Shown here in pieces: positions 56,291 to 63,147 of a DNA stretch of 64,000 nt. How positions within the stretch are numbered: the first letter of the stretch is position 1; each line of letters starts with the position of its first letter. Location: contig NZ_LR594659.1 of NCBI RefSeq assembly GCF_901827155.1, positions 1,736,001-1,800,000 of the forward strand, written 5' to 3'. The notes below the pieces were generated by a model. The model had not been told where the DNA came from. It did not search any database and saw nothing but the letters and a program-made list of their open reading frames with translations. The translations under genes were made by a program, and so were the position numbers. Source of the stretch: Variovorax sp. PBL-H6 (GTDB lineage Bacteria > Pseudomonadota > Gammaproteobacteria > Burkholderiales > Burkholderiaceae_C).

Positions 56291-57301
56291 TCAATCGACT
56301 TTGATGCTGGCTTCCTTGGCGAGCTTGCTCCAGCGCACCATCTCGGTCGACACCACCTTGCCGAGCTGCTCCGGCGTGCCGCCCACGCCTTCGCTGCCCT
56401 GGGCCAGCAGCTTGTCGCGAATGTCGGGCTCGCGCACCACCGCATTGACCACGCGGTTGAGCTTCTCGATCGCAGCCTTGGGCGTCTTCGACGGCACGAA
56501 CATGGCGTACCAGGAGTCGACGTCGAAGTCGGCGATGCCCGCTTCCTGCATGGTCGGCACATCGGGGAAGGCGGCGCTGCGCTTGGTGGTCGAGACGGCG
56601 AGCGCCTTGAGCTTGCCCGCCTTCACGAACTGTGCCGCCGCGGGAATGGACACCCAGAGCAGCGGAACCTGCCCGCCCATCACGTCCGTCACGGCCGGCC
56701 CGCCTCCGCGGTAGGGCACGTGCGTCATCTCGGTACCGGTGCGCAGCTTGAACAGCTCGCCGGCCAGGTGCCCCGGCGAGCCGTTGCCCACCGTCGCGAA
56801 GGAGAGCGAGCCCGGCTTGGCCTTGGCCACCTTCACCAGCTCGGCCACGTTGTTGGCCGGGAAGCTGTTGTTGGCCACCAGGATCTGCGGCAGCGAGGCC
56901 ACCATCGCGACCGGCTCGAAGTCCTTCAGCGTGTCGAAGGGCAGCTTGGTGTAGATCGCGGGATTGATGGTGTGCGAGGAGAGCGTGAACAGCACCGTAT
57001 AGCCGTCGGGCGCGGACTTGGCCGCAATGTCGGTCCCGATCGAGCCCGCCGCGCCGCCGCGGTTGTCGATGAGCACCGGCTGGCCGAGCTGGGCCTGGAA
57101 GCGCTCCTGCACGATGCGCGCGATCACGTCGGTGCCGCCGCCGGGCGGGTAGGGGACGATGAACTTGATGGGCTTGTTCGGGTAGTCGGTGCCGTTGCTG
57201 CCGTTGCTGCCGTTGCTGCCTTGTGCGTGCGCGGCGAAGGGCGCTGCGAGCGCGGCCGCCGTGAGGGCGGCAGTGCGCAACCAGGGTGCGAAGCGATTCA
57301 T
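56291..57301 (-). CDS. Bug-family (TTT) receptor in a sau-like operon
   Basis: 336 aa with a signal peptide (cleavage near AAHAQ, about residue 27). Mature family motifs are YPNKPIKFIVPYPPGGGTDVIARIV, IDNRGGAAGSIGTDIAAKSAPDGYTVLF and VPYRGGGPAVTDVMGGQVPLLWVS. Directly after the cleavage site is a GSNGSNGSNG linker encoded by a 9-bp tandem repeat (57192-57218). The start overlaps the IclR stop (ATGA). In known sauRSTU loci uptake uses the MFS carrier SauU; a Bug receptor here suggests sulfoacetate or a related acid is taken up by a TTT system instead. Confidence 0.88.
   Translation of the reverse strand: MNRFAPWLRTAALTAAALAAPFAAHAQGSNGSNGSNGTDYPNKPIKFIVPYPPGGGTDVIARIVQERFQAQLGQPVLIDNRGGAAGSIGTDIAAKSAPDGYTVLFTLSSHTINPAIYTKLPFDTLKDFEPVAMVASLPQILVANNSFPANNVAELVKVAKAKPGSLSFATVGNGSPGHLAGELFKLRTGTEMTHVPYRGGGPAVTDVMGGQVPLLWVSIPAAAQFVKAGKLKALAVSTTKRSAAFPDVPTMQEAGIADFDVDSWYAMFVPSKTPKAAIEKLNRVVNAVVREPDIRDKLLAQGSEGVGGTPEQLGKVVSTEMVRWSKLAKEASIKVD
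57192..57218 (-). repeat. Three copies of a 9-bp repeat inside the Bug receptor gene
   Basis: ccgttgctg (plus strand) repeated three times encodes the GSN-type linker just after the signal peptide. Copy-number change would lengthen or shorten the linker in frame without breaking the gene. Confidence 0.85.
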
Positions 57302-58098
57302 TCCAGTCTCCTTTTCTTTGGGGTGGTCGTCGTCATCGGCCCCGGGTTGACCCGGTAGCCCAGCGTGGTGCTGGCATCGCGCGCGCAGGCCATGACCTGC
57401 TCCGCGAGCCCGCGTGCCTGGGTGCGCGCGAAGCGGATCGAGGGCACGCTCATGCCCAGTGCGGCGATCGCTTCGCCCCGCGCGTTGAAGACCGGCGCGC
57501 CGAGCCCGCAGACGCCGAGCCGCCATTCCTCGTGGTTCTCGGCGTAGCCGCGAATGCGGATCCGCTCGAGCTCGGCGTCGAGCATGTCGAAGTCGGTGAT
57601 GCTGTTGGGCGTGTGCGCCGCCAGCGGGCCGAGACGCGCGCGCAGCGCGGCCGTGTCGAGCTGCGCGGCGGCCAGCAATGCCTTGCCGGAAGCCACGCAA
57701 TAGGCCGCCGCCCGGCCGCCGACGCGCGAGTAGGCGGCCACCGGCAGCGGGCTGTCGAACTTGTCGAGGTAGACGATCTCGGCGCCGTCGAGCGCCGCGA
57801 GGTGGATGGTCTCGCCCGTGGCCTGCGCCAACGCCGCGAGGTGCGGGCGCAGCAGCACGCCGATGTCCGCCACCTCGGCCACCAGCGAGCCGAGCTCGAA
57901 CAGGCGCAGGCTCGGGCGGTAGGCGCTGGTCGCCGGGTCCTGCACCGCCCAGCCGCACTCCACCAGTGTCTGCAGCGTGCGATGCGCATTGCTGCGCGCC
58001 ATGCCGAAGGCCTGGGCCAGGTCGGTCACGCGGCAGTCGCGCTGCTGGCGCACCATCCATTCGAGGGCGGCGAGGCCCTTGGCGAGCGTGGAGTCCAA
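57298..58098 (-). CDS. sauR: IclR-family regulator, SauR-like
   Basis: 266 aa from a TTG at 58098, chosen because the HTH region (LAKGLAALEWMVRQQRDCRVTDLAQAFGMARSNAHRTLQTLVECGWA) follows directly, an aggg site lies upstream, and longer in-frame starts (GTG 58146, TTG 58185) overlap a likely operator. The effector domain has YCVASGKALLAAA and GYAENHEEWRLGVCGLGAPVFN. SauR of Cupriavidus is an IclR-type regulator of sulfoacetate genes. Here it is the first gene of the unit and overlaps the Bug receptor by 4 bp. The start codon is uncertain. Confidence 0.82.
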   Translation of the reverse strand: MDSTLAKGLAALEWMVRQQRDCRVTDLAQAFGMARSNAHRTLQTLVECGWAVQDPATSAYRPSLRLFELGSLVAEVADIGVLLRPHLAALAQATGETIHLAALDGAEIVYLDKFDSPLPVAAYSRVGGRAAAYCVASGKALLAAAQLDTAALRARLGPLAAHTPNSITDFDMLDAELERIRIRGYAENHEEWRLGVCGLGAPVFNARGEAIAALGMSVPSIRFARTQARGLAEQVMACARDASTTLGYRVNPGPMTTTTPKKRRLE

Positions 58099-58137
58099 TG
58101 GGGTACCCTGGGTCTGACGTTCTAAATAGTGAGACGG

Positions 58138-58156
58138 TGTTCGCACATTTGGAACA
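58138..58156. promoter_or_regulatory. IclR-type inverted repeat tgttc-N9-gaaca before sauR-like gene
   Basis: Arms 58138-58142 and 58152-58156 flank a 9-base centre about 40 bp upstream of the proposed TTG start. The half-sites resemble IclR boxes (ggaaca). It is a candidate autoregulatory site for the IclR-Bug-SauS-SauT unit. Confidence 0.45.
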
Positions 58157-58377
58157 ACTGTAGGGGTCGCGCTGGGGTGTGTCAACCGGGCTCGCCCCAG
58201 AACTCCAGGTGCTGCGAGGGTTAACCACTGTGCAAAGTTTCTCGAAATCTGCGGCTTTGTAAGCCGAAAGACCCCGGCCTACGACCAAAGTCTTCGTCCG
58301 ACCGGCCTGAAAGCGGCACACTCGCGCGCTCGTCTGGCGACATCCGGGCGGGAAGAACGAACTGGAGGGATCGCGCA

Positions 58378-58596
58378 ATGGAACTGACGCACTGGGAATA
58401 CATCGGCGCACTGGGTGGCGTGATCGGTATCGGCTGGCTGGTCGTGGTGCCGATGTACCGTGGCTGGAAGCCCTTGAACGAGCGCATGAGCGAGCGGGTG
58501 CGGGAGTCCACCACCTTGCTCGCCACGCTGGAAGAGTCCGACGGCGGTCTTGCCGGATCGCATCCGTCTCGAAAATTCCGCGTCAGCATCCGCTGA
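58378..58596 (+). CDS. Small single-pass membrane protein of unknown function
   Basis: 72 aa. One hydrophobic segment (IGALGGVIGIGWLVVVPMY, about 9-27) is followed by a basic, Ser/Thr-rich cytoplasmic tail. A good ggaggg ribosome site lies at 58364-58369, 8 bp before the ATG. No family was recognised. It lies between the divergent IclR gene and the pilus locus, so it could be the first gene of a leader transcript, but a 348-bp gap separates it from the next gene. Confidence 0.5.
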   Translation: MELTHWEYIGALGGVIGIGWLVVVPMYRGWKPLNERMSERVRESTTLLATLEESDGGLAGSHPSRKFRVSIR

Positions 58597-58944
58597 ATCC
58601 GCTCACGCTGCGGCTGCGCCCTGACCGGGCTGCGGGCGTCGCTCACGGGCGCCGCTCTCGCCCTCTTGCTCCCCCGCCTTCTTCCCATCACGCGCCCCCG
58701 GCTCGCGCGGCCGCGTGATGCCCCGCCGCGGTGAGCTGCGCATTGCTCGACTGCTCAGGGCTGAATACTTAAGTAGGCTTTTTGTCATGCCGACGGCCCT
58801 GCCGCTGCGGGCGGTCTGTCCTGCGCAAGTCAGGACGTAGGTCTCATGTAGACCTTTGTTTGCATCTCTAGAGTCATTCCCAAGGCAAGACATCAGCCGG
58901 CCAGTCCGGCGGATGGGGTGCCGAGGAATGGCTTGGAGAGATGC
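58597..58944. other. Gap before the tad locus with several inverted repeats
   Basis: 348 bp with no gene. It contains catcacgcg/cgcgtgatg (58686-58694 and 58712-58720), a tacttaagta palindrome near 58767 and two adjacent perfect 6-bp hairpins, gtcctg-N7-caggac (58818-58836) and aggtct-N5-agacct (58839-58855, followed by ttgttt). The gap is the probable promoter and leader of the pilus operon. Confidence 0.6.
58818..58855 (+). promoter_or_regulatory. Two adjacent short hairpins in the tad leader
   Basis: gtcctg/caggac and aggtct/agacct stems are separated by 2 bases; the second runs into ttgttt, as in a weak terminator. They lie 90-127 bp before the Flp-like gene. They could be a leader attenuator, a protein-binding site or an mRNA processing structure; no known riboswitch consensus is recognised. 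Confidence 0.35.
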
Positions 58945-59091
58945 ATGCGAATCGGCGAATCACTGTCGTCCATCGGGCTCGCGCTGCTGACAAGCGAGGC
59001 AGGCGCCTCCTTCATGGAATGCGCCCTGGTCGGCTCGCTGGTGCTGGTCTTCTGCATGTTGCTGCTCTTGGCCTGGAACAAATACACATGA
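58945..59091 (+). CDS. Flp-like prepilin or minor pseudopilin, 48 aa
   Basis: A very short gene (ATG at 58945, stop 59089-59091) encoding MRIGESLSSIGLALLTSEAG followed by ASFMECALVGSLVLVFCMLLLLAWNKYT. It has the Flp prepilin layout: a short leader ending in Gly20, then ASFME with the essential +5 Glu (E25) and a hydrophobic helix, the exact register of GAQVVEYALI in the two Flp pilins further on. Tyr at +6 is replaced by Cys26. A ggagag site precedes the ATG. It is probably processed by the CpaA peptidase encoded 56 bp downstream and may be a minor pilin or initiation subunit. Confidence 0.65.
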   Translation: MRIGESLSSIGLALLTSEAGASFMECALVGSLVLVFCMLLLLAWNKYT

Positions 59092-59147
59092 GGCCCGGTC
59101 GCCGGGGCTCCTGAAACGCCGTCAATCGGACGAGAGAGAAGTCGCAA

Positions 59148-59732
59148 ATGCAGGAATTTCACGCGCTGCTCGAGCTCCTTGCGATGCTGGTCTTGGATCC
59201 GCGCACCGCGGTCCTCATCGCATTGCTGGTCGTTGCAGGCATCACCGACTACCGCACCTACCGCATTCCCAACTGGCTGACCTTCGGCGGCGCCGCTTTC
59301 GCGCTGATCTACAAGACCGTCATCGCCGCGTCGCCTGGCTCGGCTTGCCTCATGGCGTCGGGAGGACTGTTGCTCGGCTTCGTGATCATGCTGCCGCCCT
59401 ATGTTCTGGGAGTGATGGGCGCCGGCGATGTGAAGCTGATGGCGATGGTCGGCGCATTCCTGGGGGCCGACGAAACACTGGAGGCGGTCCTGTTCACTTT
59501 CATCGCCGGCGGAATGGCGGCACTCGCATTTGGACTTTTCAGGGGAAAGCTGCGACGGATGCTGCGAAACACAAAGGACGTGGTGCACGGCATGGTGCTG
59601 TCGGCCATGGTCGGCGTTCGGCCGGACGTTGAAGTCGAGGCAGTCCGGTCGGTGGGAAAGCTTCCTTATGGCGTTTGCATCAGCGTCGGAACGATTGCTT
59701 ATGTGCTCGGACGGCAATTGGGTTACGCCTAG
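59148..59732 (+). CDS. cpaA: Prepilin peptidase, CpaA/TadV family
   Basis: 194 aa, polytopic. The two catalytic aspartates of type IV prepilin peptidases are D34 in GITDYRTYRIPN and D94 in GAGDVKLMAMVGAF. It lacks the N-methylation domain of PilD, as expected for the Tad branch. It cleaves Flp and pseudopilin leaders after Gly. An in-frame C-terminal tail of about 40 residues after the last core helix is longer than in many CpaA proteins and ends in another hydrophobic segment. Confidence 0.92.
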   Translation: MQEFHALLELLAMLVLDPRTAVLIALLVVAGITDYRTYRIPNWLTFGGAAFALIYKTVIAASPGSACLMASGGLLLGFVIMLPPYVLGVMGAGDVKLMAMVGAFLGADETLEAVLFTFIAGGMAALAFGLFRGKLRRMLRNTKDVVHGMVLSAMVGVRPDVEVEAVRSVGKLPYGVCISVGTIAYVLGRQLGYA

Positions 59733-59774
59733 GCCGATGCGTCAACTTCCGCGGTCAATTCATTGGGGAACGAA

Positions 59775-60611
59775 ATGAGAAATATCAAGGCAATGGGTCT
59801 TTTGGTTCTGGCGCTGCTGACCGGCCTGGCCGCCGCGGTGTATGCGACCGGGTGGGTTTCGCGGCAAGGAAGCATCGCTTCCAACAAGGTCGTCGTGGCG
59901 CTGGTCGATATCGAGCTGGGCAGCCGGATCAATGCGCAGATGCTGTCGACAGTCGATTGGCCGAGTGGGTCGGTGCCAGACGGCGCCTTCCAGGAAACGA
60001 AGGATCTCCAGGACCGCGTCGCCAAGGTGGGCTTGCTGCGCGGCGAGGCCGTTCTCGAAGGCAAGCTGGCGCCCGTCGGCATGCTGGGTGGGCTGTCTGC
60101 AGTGATCGCCGCTGGCAAACGGGCAATGACGGTGCGCGTCAACGACGTGGTCGGCGTAGCAGGCTTCGCACTGCCCGGCAACTACGTCGACGTGATGGTC
60201 AACGCGCAGCAGGACAGGGCGAGGGGCGACGAGGGCAAGCAGATCAGCAAGACCGTACTCGAACACGTGCTGGTGCTCGCCGTGGCGCAGGAAGCGGGTC
60301 GCGATGACACCAAGCCGAAGGTAGTCAGCGCGGTGACGCTCGAGCTCTCGCTCGAGGACTCCGAAAAGCTCGACCTGGCACGCAGCGTCGGAACCCTTTC
60401 GCTGGTGCTGCGCAACCAGATCGACAAGGAGAAGGTGGCGACCGCCGGTATCACCAAGAGCCAACTCTTCGGTGAGAAGGAACTGGTCCCGGTGTCGATG
60501 CCTGCCGCCACGCCGGCCAAGCCCAAGGTCTTCGGCCGGCCGGCCACCGTCCCTGTCGTGCAGTGCGTCGAGATCATCCAGAACTCGGCCCGGTCGCTCA
60601 ACTGCTTCTGA
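59775..60611 (+). CDS. cpaB: Flp pilus assembly protein CpaB/RcpC
   Basis: 278 aa. One N-terminal membrane anchor (MGLLVLALLTGLAAAVYATGWV) is followed by a SAF domain (VVVALVDIELGSRINAQMLSTVDWPSGSVPDGAF) and the RcpC region AMTVRVNDVVGVAGFALPGNYVDVMVN ... TLELSLEDSEKLDLARSVGTLSLVLRN. CpaB acts in the periplasm with the secretin CpaC, perhaps as pilotin or peptidoglycan-associated partner. The ATG at 59775 is 42 bp after cpaA. The tail ends with two cysteines (VVQCVEIIQNSARSLNCF). Confidence 0.92.
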   Translation: MRNIKAMGLLVLALLTGLAAAVYATGWVSRQGSIASNKVVVALVDIELGSRINAQMLSTVDWPSGSVPDGAFQETKDLQDRVAKVGLLRGEAVLEGKLAPVGMLGGLSAVIAAGKRAMTVRVNDVVGVAGFALPGNYVDVMVNAQQDRARGDEGKQISKTVLEHVLVLAVAQEAGRDDTKPKVVSAVTLELSLEDSEKLDLARSVGTLSLVLRNQIDKEKVATAGITKSQLFGEKELVPVSMPAATPAKPKVFGRPATVPVVQCVEIIQNSARSLNCF

Positions 60612-60642
60612 GCAACTCAACATCATCCGAGTAGGAGTTCAC

Positions 60643-62151
60643 GTGCACTCGAACAAACAAAAATGCTGTCTCGCAGGCCTCGCGTCACTGATGGCGGCCG
60701 GCGCAGCCTTCGCAGTCGAATCGCCCGTCGTTGCGCCCATGGCGACCCAGGTCCAGGCCCAGCAAGCACCGGCCTCGAGTGCATCCAAGCGCTGCACGTC
60801 GGTCAGCACCGACAGCGTTCCGACCCGTGTGACGCTTGGCAAGTCGGTGGTTATTCCGCTCCAGGCCCGTGTCGCTCGCATCCTCCTGAGCGGCCAGCCT
60901 GCCGGCCGGATGCCCGCACCCGCTGCTTCGCCCGGCGCGGGCGCACCGCCCGGTGCGCTGCCCGCCCCGGCCCCCACGGGCGCGAACGATGGGGTCGGGG
61001 ACATCGAAGTCATGCTGCTCAGCCCGACGGATCTGTTCTTCAGGGGAAGGTCGGCCGGCGCGATGAACGTGGTGCTGCAGAACGCGGAAGGGGCTTGTTT
61101 CATCAAGGACATCATCGTCACGATCGATTCGGGCGCACTGCAGACAGCACTGAGCGACTTGATGCCCGAAGAAACGCGGATCAAGGTCAGGGGCGCCGAG
61201 AAGGCCATCGTCCTCACGGGTGAAGTCAGCAATGCGGTCAAGCTCGACGAGGTGATGAGCCTGGCGACCTCTTTCGGAGACGGCAAGAAGGTCGTCAACA
61301 TGCTTCGCGTCGCCTCGCCCCAACAGGTGATGCTCGAGGTCAAGATTGCCGAGGTCAGCAAGACCCTGCTCGACAAGCTGGGCTCCAACCTCAACATTGC
61401 ACGCTCGAGCAGCGGGGGCATCAACCAGTACACGGTGCTCTCCAACTTCCTGAGCAATGGCGGTGGTCTGCTGGACGTGCTGCGCGTCGGGCGAACCCGC
61501 GTCACGCTCGACGGGCAAAAGGACGACGGCCTGGTGCGCGTGCTGGCCGAGCCGAACATCATGGCCATTAGTGGCCAGCAAGCCAGCTTTCTTTCGGGCG
61601 GGAAGATCTTCATTCCGGTTGCGCAGACCAATCTCGGCGGCACACCGACGATCACGCTGGAAGAGAAGGAGTTCGGCATCGGCGTGAAGTTCACGCCCAC
61701 GGTGCTGGACGGCAGCCGCGTCAATCTGAAGATGGTTTCGGAAGTGTCGGACCTGTCGCAGGTCGGCTCGCCCTTCACCACGCTCAATGGCGTCACCTCG
61801 GTACTGCCTTCGCTGACGGTGCGCCGCGCGGACACCACGGTGCAGCTCAACGACGGACAGAGCTTCGTGATCGCCGGGCTGATCAAGAACAACGTGACGG
61901 AGACGATCAAGCGCTTTCCGGGACTCGGCGAGGTGCCGGTGGTCGGCGCCCTTGCGCGCAGCTCGGAATTCCAGACCGATCAGACCGAACTGCTGTTTGT
62001 CATCACGCCCCGGTTGGTCAAGCCCTTGTCCGAGTCGCCGCGCCTGCCGACAGACAACCACGTTCCCCCGAGCCGCGCCGAGCTGATCCTCAACGGTGCC
62101 CTGGAGAGCTCCACCCCGCCGGCCGATGCGCCGCCGCCCCAACCCAAGTAA
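60643..62151 (+). CDS. cpaC: Outer-membrane secretin of the Tad system, CpaC/RcpA
   Basis: 502 aa from a GTG at 60643 with aggag at 60633-60637. There is a signal peptide, then an N-terminal BON/pilus-assembly region interrupted by a Pro/Ala-rich insertion (PAGRMPAPAASPGAGAPPGALPAPAPTG, about 89-116). The secretin core follows: QQVMLEVKIAEVSKTLLDKLGSNLNI, LAEPNIMAISGQQASFLSGGKIFIPV, EFGIGVKFTPTVLDGSRVNLKMVSEVS and GLGEVPVVGALARSSEFQTDQTELLFVITPRLVKPL. It forms the outer-membrane pore. The Pro-rich insertion is unusual for CpaC. Confidence 0.92.
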   Translation: MHSNKQKCCLAGLASLMAAGAAFAVESPVVAPMATQVQAQQAPASSASKRCTSVSTDSVPTRVTLGKSVVIPLQARVARILLSGQPAGRMPAPAASPGAGAPPGALPAPAPTGANDGVGDIEVMLLSPTDLFFRGRSAGAMNVVLQNAEGACFIKDIIVTIDSGALQTALSDLMPEETRIKVRGAEKAIVLTGEVSNAVKLDEVMSLATSFGDGKKVVNMLRVASPQQVMLEVKIAEVSKTLLDKLGSNLNIARSSSGGINQYTVLSNFLSNGGGLLDVLRVGRTRVTLDGQKDDGLVRVLAEPNIMAISGQQASFLSGGKIFIPVAQTNLGGTPTITLEEKEFGIGVKFTPTVLDGSRVNLKMVSEVSDLSQVGSPFTTLNGVTSVLPSLTVRRADTTVQLNDGQSFVIAGLIKNNVTETIKRFPGLGEVPVVGALARSSEFQTDQTELLFVITPRLVKPLSESPRLPTDNHVPPSRAELILNGALESSTPPADAPPPQPK

Positions 62152-62160
62152 GGACAGACC

Positions 62161-62433
62161 ATGAACAAGCTTGCCCCAACCCTGCTGCTCTGCCTTGTCG
62201 CGGGGTGCTCGAGCACCACCCCGAACTACGACGCACGCTTCGGCGATGCCGTCCGCGATGCCAAGCGGAATATGACCATCAATCCTGCTGCGGGAAAGAC
62301 CGCGGATCCCGTGACGGGGATGGACGGCGTCTCGGCGCGCGAATCGATGCTGCTCTACCAGGGCACCTACAGGGCCCCGCCGCCGGCGGTCAACGTGATC
62401 AACATCGGTGGCGCCATCGGCGGATCGAAGTAG
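62161..62433 (+). CDS. Small lipoprotein of the tad locus
   Basis: 90 aa with a lipoprotein signal: MNKLAPTLLLCLVAGCSSTTP, lipobox LVAGC with the lipidated Cys at residue 16. The mature part has DAVRDAKRNMTINPAAGKTADPVTGMDGVSARESMLLYQGTYRAPPP, the ADPVTGMDG segment being a recurrent feature of small lipoproteins in Tad clusters. It starts 9 bp after cpaC and may be the secretin pilotin. Function is inferred from position. Confidence 0.82.
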   Translation: MNKLAPTLLLCLVAGCSSTTPNYDARFGDAVRDAKRNMTINPAAGKTADPVTGMDGVSARESMLLYQGTYRAPPPAVNVINIGGAIGGSK

Positions 62434-62555
62434 GCCTCACGGCCTGCGCGACCCCGACGCCTCCGTCAGCCATGAGAAAGGGATTGCCCATGTGAAATCC
62501 AAATCCACCAACGTGCATCTCCGACCTGTATCAACACTCCTTGAAAGGAAAACCC

Positions 62556-62765
62556 ATGAATGGCTCTCTTAACGCGTTCAGAACCTGGGCGAAGTCTCTG
62601 CTGAAAGACGATGACGGTGCCCAAGTCGTCGAATACGCCTTGATCATCGCGGTCGTCTCCATTGCCCTGGTGCTTGCGCTGCAGGCACTGACGACCGGCA
62701 CCAGCTTCTCGGATTTCATCACCCGCGTGGGCAATTGCTTGAAGACCGGTGGGACCTGCGCCTGA
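62556..62765 (+). CDS. flp: Flp-type pilin 1
   Basis: 69 aa prepilin. The leader ends DDDG21 and the mature pilin starts AQVVEYALIIAVVSIALVLALQAL with the required E26 (+5) and Y27 (+6). The mature chain is 48 residues and ends ITRVGNCLKTGGTCA, whose two cysteines could form a disulfide loop. An in-frame start five codons upstream is possible; the chosen ATG follows aaagga. It is the major structural subunit of Flp pili used for adhesion and biofilm formation. It stands before a close paralogue, 59 bp away. Confidence 0.93.
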   Translation: MNGSLNAFRTWAKSLLKDDDGAQVVEYALIIAVVSIALVLALQALTTGTSFSDFITRVGNCLKTGGTCA

Positions 62766-62824
62766 GGCCCACGGCTCGCTGAAAACTCAATTCATTCAAC
62801 TCAACTCTCAGATTGGATACTCAA

Positions 62825-63037
62825 ATGAACAAGCTCTTCAACGCCATCTGCACCTCGTTCGGCTCCTTCGCAAAGGATGAAGAGGGCGCGCAAGTCGTCG
62901 AGTACGCGCTCATCATCGCGGTGGTTTCGATCGCCCTGGTGCTCGCGCTCAAGGGCCTCACGGGGCCAGGCAATCCGTTTACCGACTTCATCACTCGCGT
63001 CGGCAACTGCCTGAAGACAGGCGGGACCTGCGCCTAG
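62825..63037 (+). CDS. flp: Flp-type pilin 2
   Basis: 70 aa, tandem paralogue of the preceding pilin. Leader ends DEEG21, then AQVVEYALIIAVVSIALVLALKGL with E26 and Y27. The C-terminus DFITRVGNCLKTGGTCA is identical to pilin 1 over 17 residues, while the middle differs (TGPGNPFT against TTGTSFS). It may contribute a second subunit or be a spare copy. The next gene, TadG-like, starts 110 bp downstream. Confidence 0.93.
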   Translation: MNKLFNAICTSFGSFAKDEEGAQVVEYALIIAVVSIALVLALKGLTGPGNPFTDFITRVGNCLKTGGTCA

Positions 63038-63147
63038 CACGAGAGCCGAGTGCACAGCAGCGGGCCCCTTGGACTCCGTGTCGACGGCTCGCTTGCTGCG
63101 CCTCTCTGCAGATCGATTTTTCCCTCCACTCTGAAGGAAACGGCACC

